Source: Viridibacterium sp035456105 (lineage in GTDB: Bacteria > Pseudomonadota > Gammaproteobacteria > Burkholderiales > Rhodocyclaceae). From it: DNA of 64,000 nucleotides. The notes beneath the pieces are model-generated. The model worked only from the letters and a program-made list of their open reading frames with translations. It did no database searches and was not told the origin of the DNA. Of the stretch, positions 8,217 through 16,550 are shown in pieces (positions within the stretch are counted from its first letter, which is position 1; the number at the start of each line of letters is the position of its first letter). The stretch spans positions 620,001-684,000 of the forward strand of contig DATIDV010000017.1 in the NCBI GenBank assembly GCA_035456105.1, written 5' to 3'. A program made the translations under genes and the position numbers.

Positions 8217-8702
8217 ATGCCGCTTCGCGTTTCCTCGCTCGACCTTCACGATATCTCGCACACGGCGGCGCTGATCGCTCTGCTCGATCACTACGCCTAC
8301 GACCCCATGGGTGGCAGTACGGGTCTGTCACAACATGCCCGTACGAATCTGGTGGACGCCCTGCGTCTGCGCACCGATTACTTTGCGCACATCGCCTGGC
8401 TGGATGGCGAAGCGGTCGGCCTGATCAATTGCTTCGAGGGTTTCTCGACCTTTACTGCGAAGCCGTTGCTCAATGTGCACGACATCGTCGTCAGGCACGA
8501 GCATCGTGGCAAGGGCATCGGGCGCGCCTTGCTGAAGGCGGCCGAGGCGTGCGCCCTTCAGCGCGGTTGCTGCAAACTGACGCTGGAAGTGCTGGACCGC
8601 AACGCCGTTGCGATGGCCGCCTACACGGCCTTCGGTTTTGCACCTTACGCGCTCGACCCGGCAGCTGGCAGCGCCGTGTTCCTGCAGAAATGGCTGACTT
8701 AG
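8217..8702 (+). CDS. GNAT family N-acetyltransferase
   Basis: About 161 residues with the GNAT acetyl-CoA pyrophosphate-binding motif HRGKGIGRALL near residue 100, preceded by the beta-strand LNVHDIVVRHE and followed by the AYTAFGFAPY motif. The acceptor substrate is unknown. I chose the ATG at 8217 (MPLRVSSLD), though an ATG at 8178 is in frame. The stop overlaps the convergent acr3 stop by 4 bases. Confidence 0.85.
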   Translation: MPLRVSSLDLHDISHTAALIALLDHYAYDPMGGSTGLSQHARTNLVDALRLRTDYFAHIAWLDGEAVGLINCFEGFSTFTAKPLLNVHDIVVRHEHRGKGIGRALLKAAEACALQRGCCKLTLEVLDRNAVAMAAYTAFGFAPYALDPAAGSAVFLQKWLT

Positions 8703-9748
8703 CCGCGCTCGTACCAGCCGCGCGAGCGATTGACGATGGCAACCACGAGCAGCATCACCGGTACTTCGATCAGCACGCCCACCACCGTCGCCAGTGCTGC
8801 GCCCGACTCGAAGCCGAACAGGCTGATTGCCGCAGCCACGGCCAGCTCGAAGAAGTTGCTGGCGCCAATCAGCGCTGAAGGGCACGCCACGTTGTGCTTT
8901 TCTCCGACGCGCCGGTTGAGCCAGTAGGCGAGGCCCGCGTTGAAGAAAACCTGGATGAGGATGGGCACGGCAAGCATGCCGATGACCAGCGGCTGACGCA
9001 GGATGGCTTCGCCCTGAAACGCGAACAGCAACACCAGCGTGACCAGCAAGGCTGCAATCGACCACGGCCCGATGCGTGCCATGACGGCATCGAAACTTTT
9101 CTCTCCGTTGCGCAGCAGCTGGCTGCGCAAGCCCTGTGCGATCAGCACCGGCATCACGATGTAGAGCACCACTGATACGAGTAGCGTGTTCCACGGCACC
9201 GTGATCGCGGAGATGCCCAGCAACAGGCCGACGATGGGCGCGAAGGCGAACACCATGATGGCGTCATTCAACGCAACCTGTGACAGCGTGAATAGTGCGT
9301 CGCCCTTGGTGAGACGGCTCCACACGAAGACCATGGCCGTGCATGGCGCGGCCGCCAGCAGGATCAGGCCGGCGATGTAGCTGTCGATTTGATCCGCAGG
9401 TAGCCAGGGCGCGAACAGCTGGCGCACGAACAACCAGCCGAGCAGGGCCATGGAGAAAGGCTTGACCGCCCAGTTCACGAACAGGGTTACGCCGATGCCG
9501 CGCCAGTGTGACTTGACCTGATGCAGGGCGCCGAAGTCGACCTTCATGAGCATCGGGATGATCATCACCCAGATCAGCAGGCCGACCGGCAGATTGACGC
9601 GTGCCACTTCGAGTTGGCCTATCGTCTGGAACAGGGCAGGCAGCACCTGACCGCAGGCAATACCGACGGCGATGCAGAGAAAAACCCAGACCGTCAGGTA
9701 GCGCTCGAAGACGCTCATCGGGGCAATCGTCTGTGTGCTGGCGCTCAT
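8699..9748 (-). CDS. acr3: ACR3 family arsenite efflux transporter
   Basis: A 349-residue inner-membrane protein with about ten hydrophobic helices, which exports As(III) using the proton motive force. The ACR3 signature is clear: ILLAAAPCTAMVFVWSRL holds the conserved cysteine needed for arsenite transport, followed by ALNDAIMVFAF. The start overlaps the arsC stop by 4 bases (ATGA), so this is the last gene of arsR-arsI-arsC-acr3. Confidence 0.95.
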   Translation of the reverse strand: MSASTQTIAPMSVFERYLTVWVFLCIAVGIACGQVLPALFQTIGQLEVARVNLPVGLLIWVMIIPMLMKVDFGALHQVKSHWRGIGVTLFVNWAVKPFSMALLGWLFVRQLFAPWLPADQIDSYIAGLILLAAAPCTAMVFVWSRLTKGDALFTLSQVALNDAIMVFAFAPIVGLLLGISAITVPWNTLLVSVVLYIVMPVLIAQGLRSQLLRNGEKSFDAVMARIGPWSIAALLVTLVLLFAFQGEAILRQPLVIGMLAVPILIQVFFNAGLAYWLNRRVGEKHNVACPSALIGASNFFELAVAAAISLFGFESGAALATVVGVLIEVPVMLLVVAIVNRSRGWYERG

Positions 9749-10248
9749 GTTTGCGGCGGCTGCTGGCCGATCTCGTCCATCTTGCGCTTGATGGCCAGAG
9801 CATCGAGGCTGTTCAAGGGCAGTGCAGCGAATACCGATGCCCGTTGCCGGATCTGGCTGAAGACCTTGTGGAACGAGGCGCGCTTGTCATCGTCGCTGCC
9901 TTCTACGCCCGGATCTTCAAAACCCCAGTGCGCGGTTACCGGCACGCCGGGCCAGATCGGGCAGACTTCACCGGCGGCGTTGTCGCAGACGGTAATGACG
10001 AAATCCATTCTTGGCGCATCGGGTTGCGCAAACTCGTCCCAGCTCTTGCTGCGCAAGCTGTCGGTCGGATAACCGATGGACTGCAGCTTTTCGATGGCAA
10101 AGGGATTTACCCGGCCGGATGGATGGCTGCCTGCGCTCCAGGCGCGAAACCGGCCCTGCCCCAGCGTGTTGAACAGGGCTTCAGCCATGATGCTGCGCGC
10201 GGAGTTGCCGGTGCACAGCACGAGTACGTTCCAGACTTTGTCGTTCAC
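9745..10248 (-). CDS. arsC: Arsenate reductase ArsC, low-molecular-weight phosphatase type
   Basis: A 167-residue enzyme reducing As(V) to As(III) for export by ACR3. The P-loop CTGNSARS near residue 12 gives the CX5R catalytic motif, and CDNAAGEVCPIWPG near residue 85 carries the redox cysteines of this class. The C-terminal tail is longer than in many relatives. It is 51 bases downstream of arsI and overlaps acr3 by 4 bases. Reductant (thioredoxin or glutaredoxin) cannot be assigned by eye. Confidence 0.93.
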   Translation of the reverse strand: MNDKVWNVLVLCTGNSARSIMAEALFNTLGQGRFRAWSAGSHPSGRVNPFAIEKLQSIGYPTDSLRSKSWDEFAQPDAPRMDFVITVCDNAAGEVCPIWPGVPVTAHWGFEDPGVEGSDDDKRASFHKVFSQIRQRASVFAALPLNSLDALAIKRKMDEIGQQPPQT

Positions 10249-10299
10249 TTCAATGCGCTCACAAGTGGTTTGAGGTCGGGTTTGAAATCGGGTTTGAAA

Positions 10300-10806
10300 T
10301 CAGCAGCAAGCGCTGCCGGTGGGGTTTTCCGAGTCGCCGCAGATGGCTTTGGGCGTGCTTCGTGGCATGCCCAGCGACACGGGCCGTGGTGCGCAGCACG
10401 CCGATGTCTTCGCGGTTTCCGGTGCGGGCTCTGAACCGAACATGGGCACGCTTTCGAGTGAGTGAAAGCTCTCCCATGCAATGCCCTGCGGATCGGTCAC
10501 CCAGTGCTTGTCGGAGCGCGCATAGCAACAGCTCGTGCCGATCTGCGCCAGCTGTGGGGTGTCGAGCCGGTCCAGCCGCGCCTGCATCTCAGCCAGCTCG
10601 TCCGCCGACTCGACCTGGATGCCGAGGTGATCGAGGCCCGGCGTGGCACCGCGTTGCGAGATGGCAAAGTTCATGCGCGGATCGTCGAGCATCCATTTTG
10701 CATAGTCTGGTTTACTGACGCTGGGCTCGGCGGCGAACAGGGCAGAGTAGAAATCGATGCTTTCGGCGAGATCGGCTACCGCGACGTGGATGTGCAGGCG
10801 TTTCAT
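10300..10806 (-). CDS. arsI: ArsI/CadI-type glyoxalase-fold C-As lyase
   Basis: A 168-residue vicinal-oxygen-chelate dioxygenase. Fe(II) ligand candidates are visible at the N-terminus (RLHIHV), at GLDHLGIQV and at WESFHS. The vicinal cysteine pair in GTSCCYA matches the substrate-binding cysteines of ArsI, which cleaves the C-As bond of trivalent methyl- and phenylarsenicals. A C-terminal cysteine-containing extension (CCAPRP, SACC) is also present and is common in ArsI/CadI proteins. It overlaps the arsR stop by 4 bases, so it is co-translated. CadI is the alternative name in some annotations. Confidence 0.9.
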   Translation of the reverse strand: MKRLHIHVAVADLAESIDFYSALFAAEPSVSKPDYAKWMLDDPRMNFAISQRGATPGLDHLGIQVESADELAEMQARLDRLDTPQLAQIGTSCCYARSDKHWVTDPQGIAWESFHSLESVPMFGSEPAPETAKTSACCAPRPVSLGMPRSTPKAICGDSENPTGSACC

Positions 10807-11168
10807 ATGGGCTCCTTTGCGGGACTACAGCAGGACACTGCGCTCACGGGTGCGCAGCTCGCGCTGCCACAACAGTTCTCGGTGAGAAAGCCGAGCAGTG
10901 CGTTCATGGCGTCGAAATCGGCGCTGTATATGACGAAGCGGCCGTCCTGCCGTGAGCGCACCAGTGCTGCGTGGCTCAATTCCTTGAGATGGAAGGACAG
11001 CGACGAGGGAGGGATGGCCGTCAGCTCGCTGATGCGCCCGGCGGCCATGCCGTCCGGCCCGGCTTGTACCAGCGCGCGGTAGATCGCCAGTCGGGATTCC
11101 TGTGCCAACGCGGCGAGAGCCGTGACGGCGGACGAATTGTCGAGGCCGTTCGAGATCTTTATTTCCAT
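10803..11168 (-). CDS. arsR: ArsR family arsenic-responsive repressor
   Basis: A 121-residue winged-helix repressor heading the ars operon. The N-terminal ALAALAQESRLAIYRAL is typical of the ArsR group of SmtB/ArsR proteins, and ELTAIPPSSLSFHLKELSHA is the recognition helix. The C-terminal cysteines (ENCCGSASCAP, SCCSP) are candidate arsenite ligands and differ from the helix alpha-3 site of the plasmid ArsR. The ATG is directly adjacent to an inverted repeat, leaving almost no 5' leader. Confidence 0.93.
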   Translation of the reverse strand: MEIKISNGLDNSSAVTALAALAQESRLAIYRALVQAGPDGMAAGRISELTAIPPSSLSFHLKELSHAALVRSRQDGRFVIYSADFDAMNALLGFLTENCCGSASCAPVSAVSCCSPAKEPI

Positions 11169-11188
11169 ATTTCAATGATTGTCGAAAT
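11169..11188. promoter_or_regulatory. Putative ArsR operator
   Basis: An inverted repeat ATTTC-N10-GAAAT lies directly before the arsR start codon. On the minus strand a TTGACC -35-like element sits about 18 bases upstream of AATCAT, so the dyad overlaps the likely promoter and start site. Repression by ArsR binding here would be autoregulatory. No experimental motif for this protein is known to me. Confidence 0.5.
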
Positions 11189-11260
11189 AACGGATTTCGG
11201 TCAAGTGACGCTTGTATTACATGACGCGCGAAATATTTTCCGCAGAATCAGTTTATGTCC

Positions 11261-11278
11261 TATATTTCTCTGGAAATA
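11261..11278 (+). promoter_or_regulatory. Palindromic operator overlapping the antitoxin promoter
   Basis: A 6-bp perfect inverted repeat, TATTTC-TCTG-GAAATA (11263-11278), overlaps a TATATT -10-like element just upstream of the Xre antitoxin gene; CGGAGAAG follows as its ribosome-binding site. Xre-type antitoxins normally autorepress through such dyads, so this is the probable binding site. Confidence 0.5.
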
Positions 11279-11288
11279 CGGAGAAGTC

Positions 11289-11675
11289 ATGCTCAACGCG
11301 GAAATTGAAGTCACTGCTGCGCAGGCCAACGAGCCCGCCACGGTCTTGTCCAAAGCGGTCGTGCGCACGGCCGAGCAGCTTGGCCTGTTGCAGACGCGTC
11401 TGGCGAAAGTGCTGGGTGTCAGCACGGCTACGGCCTCGCGCCTCGTTGCCGGCCGCTACCGCCTGCAGGCCGACAGCAAAGAGTGGGAGTTCGCCGTGTT
11501 GCTGGTGCGTTTGTTCCGCTCGCTCGACTCCATCGTCGGCACGCAGGAGGCGGCACGCGCCTGGCTCAACGGTGAAAACCTCGCGCTGGCAGGCAAACCC
11601 ATCGAGTTGTTGCAGACGACCGAAGGACTGGTGAGGGTTGTGCAATATCTCGATGCCTCGCGCGCCCGGATTTGA
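11289..11675 (+). CDS. Xre/MbcA/ParS-type antitoxin of a RES-Xre system
   Basis: A 128-residue protein with an N-terminal helix-turn-helix (AKVLGVSTATASRLVAGRYRL) and a C-terminal MbcA/ParS/Xre toxin-binding domain (VRLFRSLDSIVGTQEAARAWL, then a short GKPIELLQTTEGL tail). Such proteins neutralise RES-domain NAD+-degrading toxins and repress their own promoter. The ATG at 11289 follows GGAG; longer in-frame upstream extension would run through the intergenic operator region. The cognate RES gene lies 285 bases downstream, separated by a GlsB/YeaQ gene. Confidence 0.9.
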   Translation: MLNAEIEVTAAQANEPATVLSKAVVRTAEQLGLLQTRLAKVLGVSTATASRLVAGRYRLQADSKEWEFAVLLVRLFRSLDSIVGTQEAARAWLNGENLALAGKPIELLQTTEGLVRVVQYLDASRARI

Positions 11676-11721
11676 GTTGTTCCCAGCTGTTCCCACTGCA
11701 GTCATTCGCAAGGAGTACGTT

Positions 11722-11961
11722 ATGGAAATCATCTGGTTCATTCTCATCGGTCTGGTCGCGGGCTGGCTTGCCGGGCAAATCGTCAAGGGTGGCGGCTTCG
11801 GCGTCGTCGGTGACATCGTCATTGGTGTCGTCGGCGCGGTGATCGGCGGCTTCCTGTTCCGCGCGCTCGGGGTTGGCACGACTGGCCTGCTCGGCAGCAT
11901 CATCACCGCCACGGTGGGTGCCATTTTGCTGATCTTCCTGCTGAGGGCCATCAAGCGCTGA
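11722..11961 (+). CDS. GlsB/YeaQ/YmgE family membrane protein inserted in the TA locus
   Basis: A 79-residue protein with three transmembrane helices and the typical glycine-rich sequence (FILIGLVAGWLAGQIVKGGG). Members are annotated transglycosylase-associated, but enzymatic function is unproven. AGGAG lies 6 bases before the ATG. The stop codon overlaps the RES toxin start by 1 base (TGATG), so the toxin is translationally coupled to this gene rather than to its antitoxin. This placement is unusual for RES-Xre loci. Confidence 0.92.
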   Translation: MEIIWFILIGLVAGWLAGQIVKGGGFGVVGDIVIGVVGAVIGGFLFRALGVGTTGLLGSIITATVGAILLIFLLRAIKR

Positions 11962-12674
11962 TGACCGAAGTGTTCGACGCGGCCAGGCTTACAGCGCTGG
12001 CCCGCCCCCTGCGGGCTACGCTGTGGCGCATGGTCGAGTCGCAACATGTGGCCAGCACCATGAAGCTGGTCGACACCGCGGCCGAGCAGGATGCGTTGGA
12101 AATCCTGCTCGAACAGGGCAAGCCGCCACTGCCCATCGCCACGACCGGGCTGGACTATCTGTTCGCCAGCCCGTTCCGCTACCCGCCTTATCCCTCGGGT
12201 TCGCGCTTTCGCAGCAGCACCGATCCCGGCGTGTTCTACGGCGCACCGGAAATGCGTACCGCAGCGGCAGAGCTAGGCTACTGGCGCTGGCGTTTTCTGC
12301 TCGACAGCCCAGCCCTGCCCCAGGTTGGTCCGGTGCTGCACACGGCTTTCCGCGCCAGAGTGGATGCCATCTGCGTTGATCTGCGGGAGCCACCGCTGAA
12401 TGCACAGGCGACATCGTGGACAGCAGCGCGTGACTACGGCGCAACCCAGGCGCTGGCACGCTCGGCACGAGAAGCAAAGTTGCAGGCCATCGTTTATGAC
12501 TCGGTGCGCGATCCGCAAAAGGGCTGGTGCGTCGCTCTGCTCACGCCGGAAGGCTTTGCGCGACGCAAGCCCGAACCGATGACGCAGTCGTGGTGGCTGA
12601 CCACTACGCGACAGGAGGTCGTGTGGCGGCGCGAGGCGGAAACGATGAGCTTTGTGACCGGAGACTGGCACTGA
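11961..12674 (+). CDS. RES-domain toxin (NAD+ phosphorylase-type)
   Basis: A 237-residue RES-domain protein. Conserved elements include LWRMVESQ, the GSRFRSSTDPGVFYGA segment carrying the arginine and tyrosine needed for NAD+ binding, TAAAELGYWRWRF and VYDSVRDPQKGWCVAL with the conserved serine. RES toxins such as MbcT and ParT deplete NAD+ or modify proteins with ADP-ribose. It is paired with the Xre antitoxin at 11289. The N-terminal 45 residues fit full-length family members, so the start at 11961 is sound. Confidence 0.92.
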   Translation: MTEVFDAARLTALARPLRATLWRMVESQHVASTMKLVDTAAEQDALEILLEQGKPPLPIATTGLDYLFASPFRYPPYPSGSRFRSSTDPGVFYGAPEMRTAAAELGYWRWRFLLDSPALPQVGPVLHTAFRARVDAICVDLREPPLNAQATSWTAARDYGATQALARSAREAKLQAIVYDSVRDPQKGWCVALLTPEGFARRKPEPMTQSWWLTTTRQEVVWRREAETMSFVTGDWH

Positions 12675-12734
12675 TAGGCTCGTGGGCTTCACCAAGGGCG
12701 GCGCCGGGCTTGCAAAAGCCGAGTGCGCAGAAAC

Positions 12735-13265
12735 ATGTCATTCACCGATCTGCGATTGCCGGGCGTCCCCGCCAAGCCACGAAAGTGGCTGCTGGCATGC
12801 CTCGCCGCAAGTGCGTACTGCAACCTCACCCCGGCAGCAGCAGTCCCCCAGGCATGCCCCGACGCTGGCACGGCCAGCACCACCTGCACCGAGCCCGAAG
12901 TCGGCGACTGGGAAACCTGGCGCCCCGTTCTCGGCAACAAGCCGGGTAACTCGTACACATCGGAAGACGCCGCACTCAAGGACGCCATCGCCGTCCTGAG
13001 CAAGACCTACGCCTGCGGCCTGAGCTACGCGATGGTCGACGCCCCCTACACGGAGAGCTCCCGAGTCCTGCTGTGGACGGCCAAGGAAGATGCCGCGCGA
13101 ATTACCTTTGTCGGCTTCGCGGGCGACGCCGTCGGCCACTGCTGGGCGGGTACGACTCAGGCCAGCGGCTACGTGTTCATCCGCCGCGAGCGGCGGGTCC
13201 GCTGCCCGCGCGGCTATGGCTGGCTGATGCGTGACGATCAGCCGACCATCTGCGTCAAGGACTGA
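12735..13265 (+). CDS. Exported protein of unknown function
   Basis: About 176 residues with an N-terminal hydrophobic segment (KWLLACLAASAYCNLTPAAA) consistent with a signal peptide. The mature part has several cysteines (ACPDAG, STTC, TYACG, GHCW, RRVRCPRGYGW, TICV), suggesting disulfides. I recognise the CPRGYGW-type end as similar to N-terminal regions of some RHS-associated proteins, but only weakly. ATG at 12735 was preferred to GTG at 12723; neither has a strong ribosome-binding site. The gene is convergent with the FAD oxidoreductase. Confidence 0.6.
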   Translation: MSFTDLRLPGVPAKPRKWLLACLAASAYCNLTPAAAVPQACPDAGTASTTCTEPEVGDWETWRPVLGNKPGNSYTSEDAALKDAIAVLSKTYACGLSYAMVDAPYTESSRVLLWTAKEDAARITFVGFAGDAVGHCWAGTTQASGYVFIRRERRVRCPRGYGWLMRDDQPTICVKD

Positions 13266-13271
13266 ACCGGA

Positions 13272-14906
13272 TCACAGCAGACGACTGGCTGCGCGCTCGC
13301 CCCACCAGGCCGCTTCTTCAAAAACCGAATAGCCTGACAGATCGCTGTGCGCGAATTGCAGCGGGCCGTCGACTTCACGCAAGGCCAGCAAACCCTTGTT
13401 GCTCAGATAGCCCGGCCGCGGGCTGGCCATGGCGTGGCCGCGCAAGGTGACGTCGACACGCTCGACGTAGCGCCACAGATGTTCGTAGGCCAGATGCAGG
13501 TCGCCCGCGGCGCGCTCCAGCAGCGCTTCGGGCGAGGTCGTTTCCAGCCAGCGCCGCGTGTCCTGCGGCGCACGATCGCTCAGCGCGTTGTAAGCGGTGA
13601 ACACCGTCAGTTCGGGCTTGGCGACGCGGATCAGCTGGTGCGTTGCGACGACGTAGCCGAGGCCCTTGCCCTCGTACGTGACGTTGTCCCACGCCAGTTG
13701 CGATGTGTCGCGCTCTTCGGGGAAACGTCGCATGAGGAAATTGCTGACCATCCACGGCGCGTTCTGTGGCTGATGCGCGGCAGAGTCAAAACCGAAGCCG
13801 CGCATGTCCTCGACCACGTGTGTCGCGACATGCAGCGGCATGGCGCAGATGGCGTGCCGTGCGCGAATGCGCAAGGTGCGCAAGGGCGTGCTGGCGGAGG
13901 CTGCGCGAACGACGAGCGCCTCAATGCCTTTGTCCTTGACCTGAATGCGCGCCGCAAAGCCCGTCATCTGGCGTGGCCTGGTGGTGTCATCGAGGCGTGC
14001 GCCGAAGGCGATCCTGCCGCGCAATGCGCGTACCAGGCCTTGCAAGCCATCCGGCCAGGTGAGCACCGCACCCGCTTCGGCATTGCGTGCTTCGCCTGCG
14101 CGGCTGGCGAAGTAGTGCAGGCCGGCGTACGCCGAGGTGTGTTCGTAGCTCGTGCCGTAGTCGTCACGACAGGCGTAGTTGGCGTACCAGTGCAGTGACG
14201 CCGAGGAATAGCCCTCGCGCGTGAGCCAGTCGCGAAAGCTCAGCGCGTCGAGTGCGCGCCACGTTGCATCTTGTGAAGACAGCGCGATGGGAATCGCGAA
14301 CGCGCGCTTGCCATCGCTGCCGACGGCGACCTTGAGTTGTTCGATGTATCGCAGGAAGCGTTGATGCTCGCTGCGTTCATCTGTTGTACTGGCCTGTTCC
14401 GGCAGCAAGTCCTCGTACCATTTGCCTGCTCGTAGCAAACGCTCCTGCTCCGGGTGCACGAGAATCCGCTCGTCGAATTCCGGGCGACGCCCGAAAGGAT
14501 CGGACAGAATGACGCCGACATCTGCCAGCATCTCGCGCACATGTCGCGACTCCAGCGATGGCAGGGGCAGGTAGTGCGCGCCGGTCGGACAGGCCTGCCC
14601 TGCCATGCTGGCGCCTGCTGCGTTACCGTCAGGCTCGGGGCCCGCGATCATCAGGATGTTGCGACGCCCCTCCTTCGCCAGTCGCCACGCCGCTGCAATG
14701 CCCGCCACGCCGCTGCCGAAGATGGCGACATCACACTCCAGCTCACCTGAAGGTGACGGCAGCTTCGCTGCATCGCGCAGCATGTGGCCTGCGGCCATGC
14801 CGGGCATGAGGATGCGTACGGGGGGCGTCTGCCAGGGCAGGCGATCACAGCCTGATAGCAGGCCCGCAGTACCTGTCGCCAGAAACTGACGGCGAGTGAG
14901 CGGCAC
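13272..14906 (-). CDS. Tat-exported lipoprotein FAD-dependent oxidoreductase
   Basis: A 544-residue flavoprotein. The N-terminus LTRRQFLATGTAGLLSGC combines a twin-arginine signal with a lipobox (LSGC), so it is probably folded with FAD in the cytoplasm and anchored in the periplasm. The Rossmann motif IFGSGVAGIAAAW near residue 63 binds FAD, and the C-terminal GYSVFEEAAWWGERAA closes the FAD fold. Its distant likeness is to amine-oxidase-type or NAD(P)-binding Rossmann proteins. It starts with GTG overlapping by 1 base the stop of a spermidine-synthase-like gene, which suggests polyamine-type substrates; that link is inference. Confidence 0.85.
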   Translation of the reverse strand: MPLTRRQFLATGTAGLLSGCDRLPWQTPPVRILMPGMAAGHMLRDAAKLPSPSGELECDVAIFGSGVAGIAAAWRLAKEGRRNILMIAGPEPDGNAAGASMAGQACPTGAHYLPLPSLESRHVREMLADVGVILSDPFGRRPEFDERILVHPEQERLLRAGKWYEDLLPEQASTTDERSEHQRFLRYIEQLKVAVGSDGKRAFAIPIALSSQDATWRALDALSFRDWLTREGYSSASLHWYANYACRDDYGTSYEHTSAYAGLHYFASRAGEARNAEAGAVLTWPDGLQGLVRALRGRIAFGARLDDTTRPRQMTGFAARIQVKDKGIEALVVRAASASTPLRTLRIRARHAICAMPLHVATHVVEDMRGFGFDSAAHQPQNAPWMVSNFLMRRFPEERDTSQLAWDNVTYEGKGLGYVVATHQLIRVAKPELTVFTAYNALSDRAPQDTRRWLETTSPEALLERAAGDLHLAYEHLWRYVERVDVTLRGHAMASPRPGYLSNKGLLALREVDGPLQFAHSDLSGYSVFEEAAWWGERAASRLL

Positions 14907-16417
14907 TAGCGAATCACCCGGTGCCAGTCCTGCTCGAAGTAGTGCACCAGCGACTGGTTGTTGAGGCGATTCGGTTCAACCTCGGGTGCGAGCATGTCGG
15001 GCGGGAAGTGAAACATTTCGCGCGTGCTCGACGCGTCGAGAAAGTGCATCGGCACATTGTAGTGATCGGGCTGCGTGAAGCTGTCATGCCGGCTCGCCAG
15101 CACATAGCCCCACTCGCCGAAGGAAGGCACATTGGCGTGATAGGGCCATGTGTAAAAGCCCGCCTCCTTCAGTGTCGCCACCACGCACCAGAAGGCATGT
15201 GGTGCGAAGTAGGGCGAGGTCGATTGCACGACGACGTAACCGTGCTCGGCGAGGTGCTTGCTCACGAGCCGATACATCGGCACCGAGTAGAGCTTGCCGA
15301 GCGCGAAGTTTGACGGGTCGGGCAGGTCGATGATGATGGCATCGTAGGAGCCCGTGTCCGTTTCCAGCCACTGCCCGGCATCGGCGTTGATGACTTTCAC
15401 GCGCGGGTTGGTCAGCGAGTGTCGATTGATAGCCGTCAGCGTCTCCGAAGTCGAGAACAGCTTCGTCATTTCCGGGTCCAGATCGACCAGCGTGATGTGT
15501 TCGAGCTTCGGATACTTGAGCAGCTCACGCACGGCGAGACCGTCGCCGCCACCCAGCACCAGCACGCTGCGTGCCCCTGGCAGCGACTGCAGCGCGGGAT
15601 GTACCAGTGCCTCGTGGTAGCGGTGTTCATCACGGGTCGAGAATTGCAGATTGCCATTGAGATAGAGACGCAGATCGTCCTGCCAGCGCGTCACGACCAT
15701 GCGCTGATAAGGCGTCGTCTCGGCGTGGATGATCTGATCGCCAAACACGCTCTGTTCGGCCCAATTGGTGAGCTGCGAAGAAAACGCCAGCCCGCCGAGC
15801 AATACGCCAATCACCGCTGTGCCGCGCAGACGGATGCCGCGCTTGCCATGCAGCTCGCTGGCGAATACCTGCGCCGTGAGCAAGGCCACGCCCGCATTGA
15901 GCAGACCGAACACCAGGGCCGTACGCGCCATGCCGAGACGCGGCGCCAGGACCAGCGGAAACAGCAGCGATACGGCCAGCGCGCCGAGGTAGTCGAAGGT
16001 CAGCACGCGGCTGACCATCTCGCGCAACTCTGCCTTGCGGTCGTAAAGCACGCGCATGACAAGCGGGATTTCCATGCCGACCAGCACGCCGATCAGGAAC
16101 ACCAGCGCATACAGCACGGTGCGGAACGGCGCCGAGGCCCAGGCAAAGATCGAGAACAGGAGGGTCGCCGACAGGCCACCGACCACGCCGACCAGCAACT
16201 CGACGTCGATAAAACGCGCCAGCGCATCCTCGTCCTTCACATAGCGCGACAGATGCGAGCCCACACCCATGGCAAACAGATAGCAGCCGATGATGGACGA
16301 GAACTGCAGCACCGTATCGCCGAGCAGGTAGCTGGCGAGTGCACCGGCAATCAGCTCATAGGCCAGACCACAGGAGGCGACGACGAAGACGGACAGGATC
16401 AGGACGCGATCACGCAT
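14906..16417 (-). CDS. Membrane-fused polyamine aminopropyltransferase (SpeE-like)
   Basis: A 503-residue protein: seven hydrophobic segments in the first about 215 residues, then a soluble spermidine-synthase-like domain. Motifs are YHEALVHP near residue 268, VLVLGGGDGLAVREL (SAM-type Rossmann loop) and the aspartates in DADAGQW/IIIDLPDPSNF. SpeE-like enzymes transfer an aminopropyl group from decarboxylated SAM; the membrane fusion is known from DUF350/SpeD-associated clusters. Activity on putrescine is not certain, because the acceptor pocket cannot be judged. It overlaps the flavoprotein gene by 1 base and is divergent from DUF350. Confidence 0.88.
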   Translation of the reverse strand: MRDRVLILSVFVVASCGLAYELIAGALASYLLGDTVLQFSSIIGCYLFAMGVGSHLSRYVKDEDALARFIDVELLVGVVGGLSATLLFSIFAWASAPFRTVLYALVFLIGVLVGMEIPLVMRVLYDRKAELREMVSRVLTFDYLGALAVSLLFPLVLAPRLGMARTALVFGLLNAGVALLTAQVFASELHGKRGIRLRGTAVIGVLLGGLAFSSQLTNWAEQSVFGDQIIHAETTPYQRMVVTRWQDDLRLYLNGNLQFSTRDEHRYHEALVHPALQSLPGARSVLVLGGGDGLAVRELLKYPKLEHITLVDLDPEMTKLFSTSETLTAINRHSLTNPRVKVINADAGQWLETDTGSYDAIIIDLPDPSNFALGKLYSVPMYRLVSKHLAEHGYVVVQSTSPYFAPHAFWCVVATLKEAGFYTWPYHANVPSFGEWGYVLASRHDSFTQPDHYNVPMHFLDASSTREMFHFPPDMLAPEVEPNRLNNQSLVHYFEQDWHRVIR

Positions 16418-16550
16418 GCACAGGCTCTGGTTTGCAAAGAGGGGGCAACGCTTGCCCGTTGGTACATTTCATCGGCGCGGGCTTGCACCGGGCATGGTCG
16501 CTTGTTACGCTGCGACCGCTCTCGAAGCGCAGGGCCACAGGAGACGGCAG

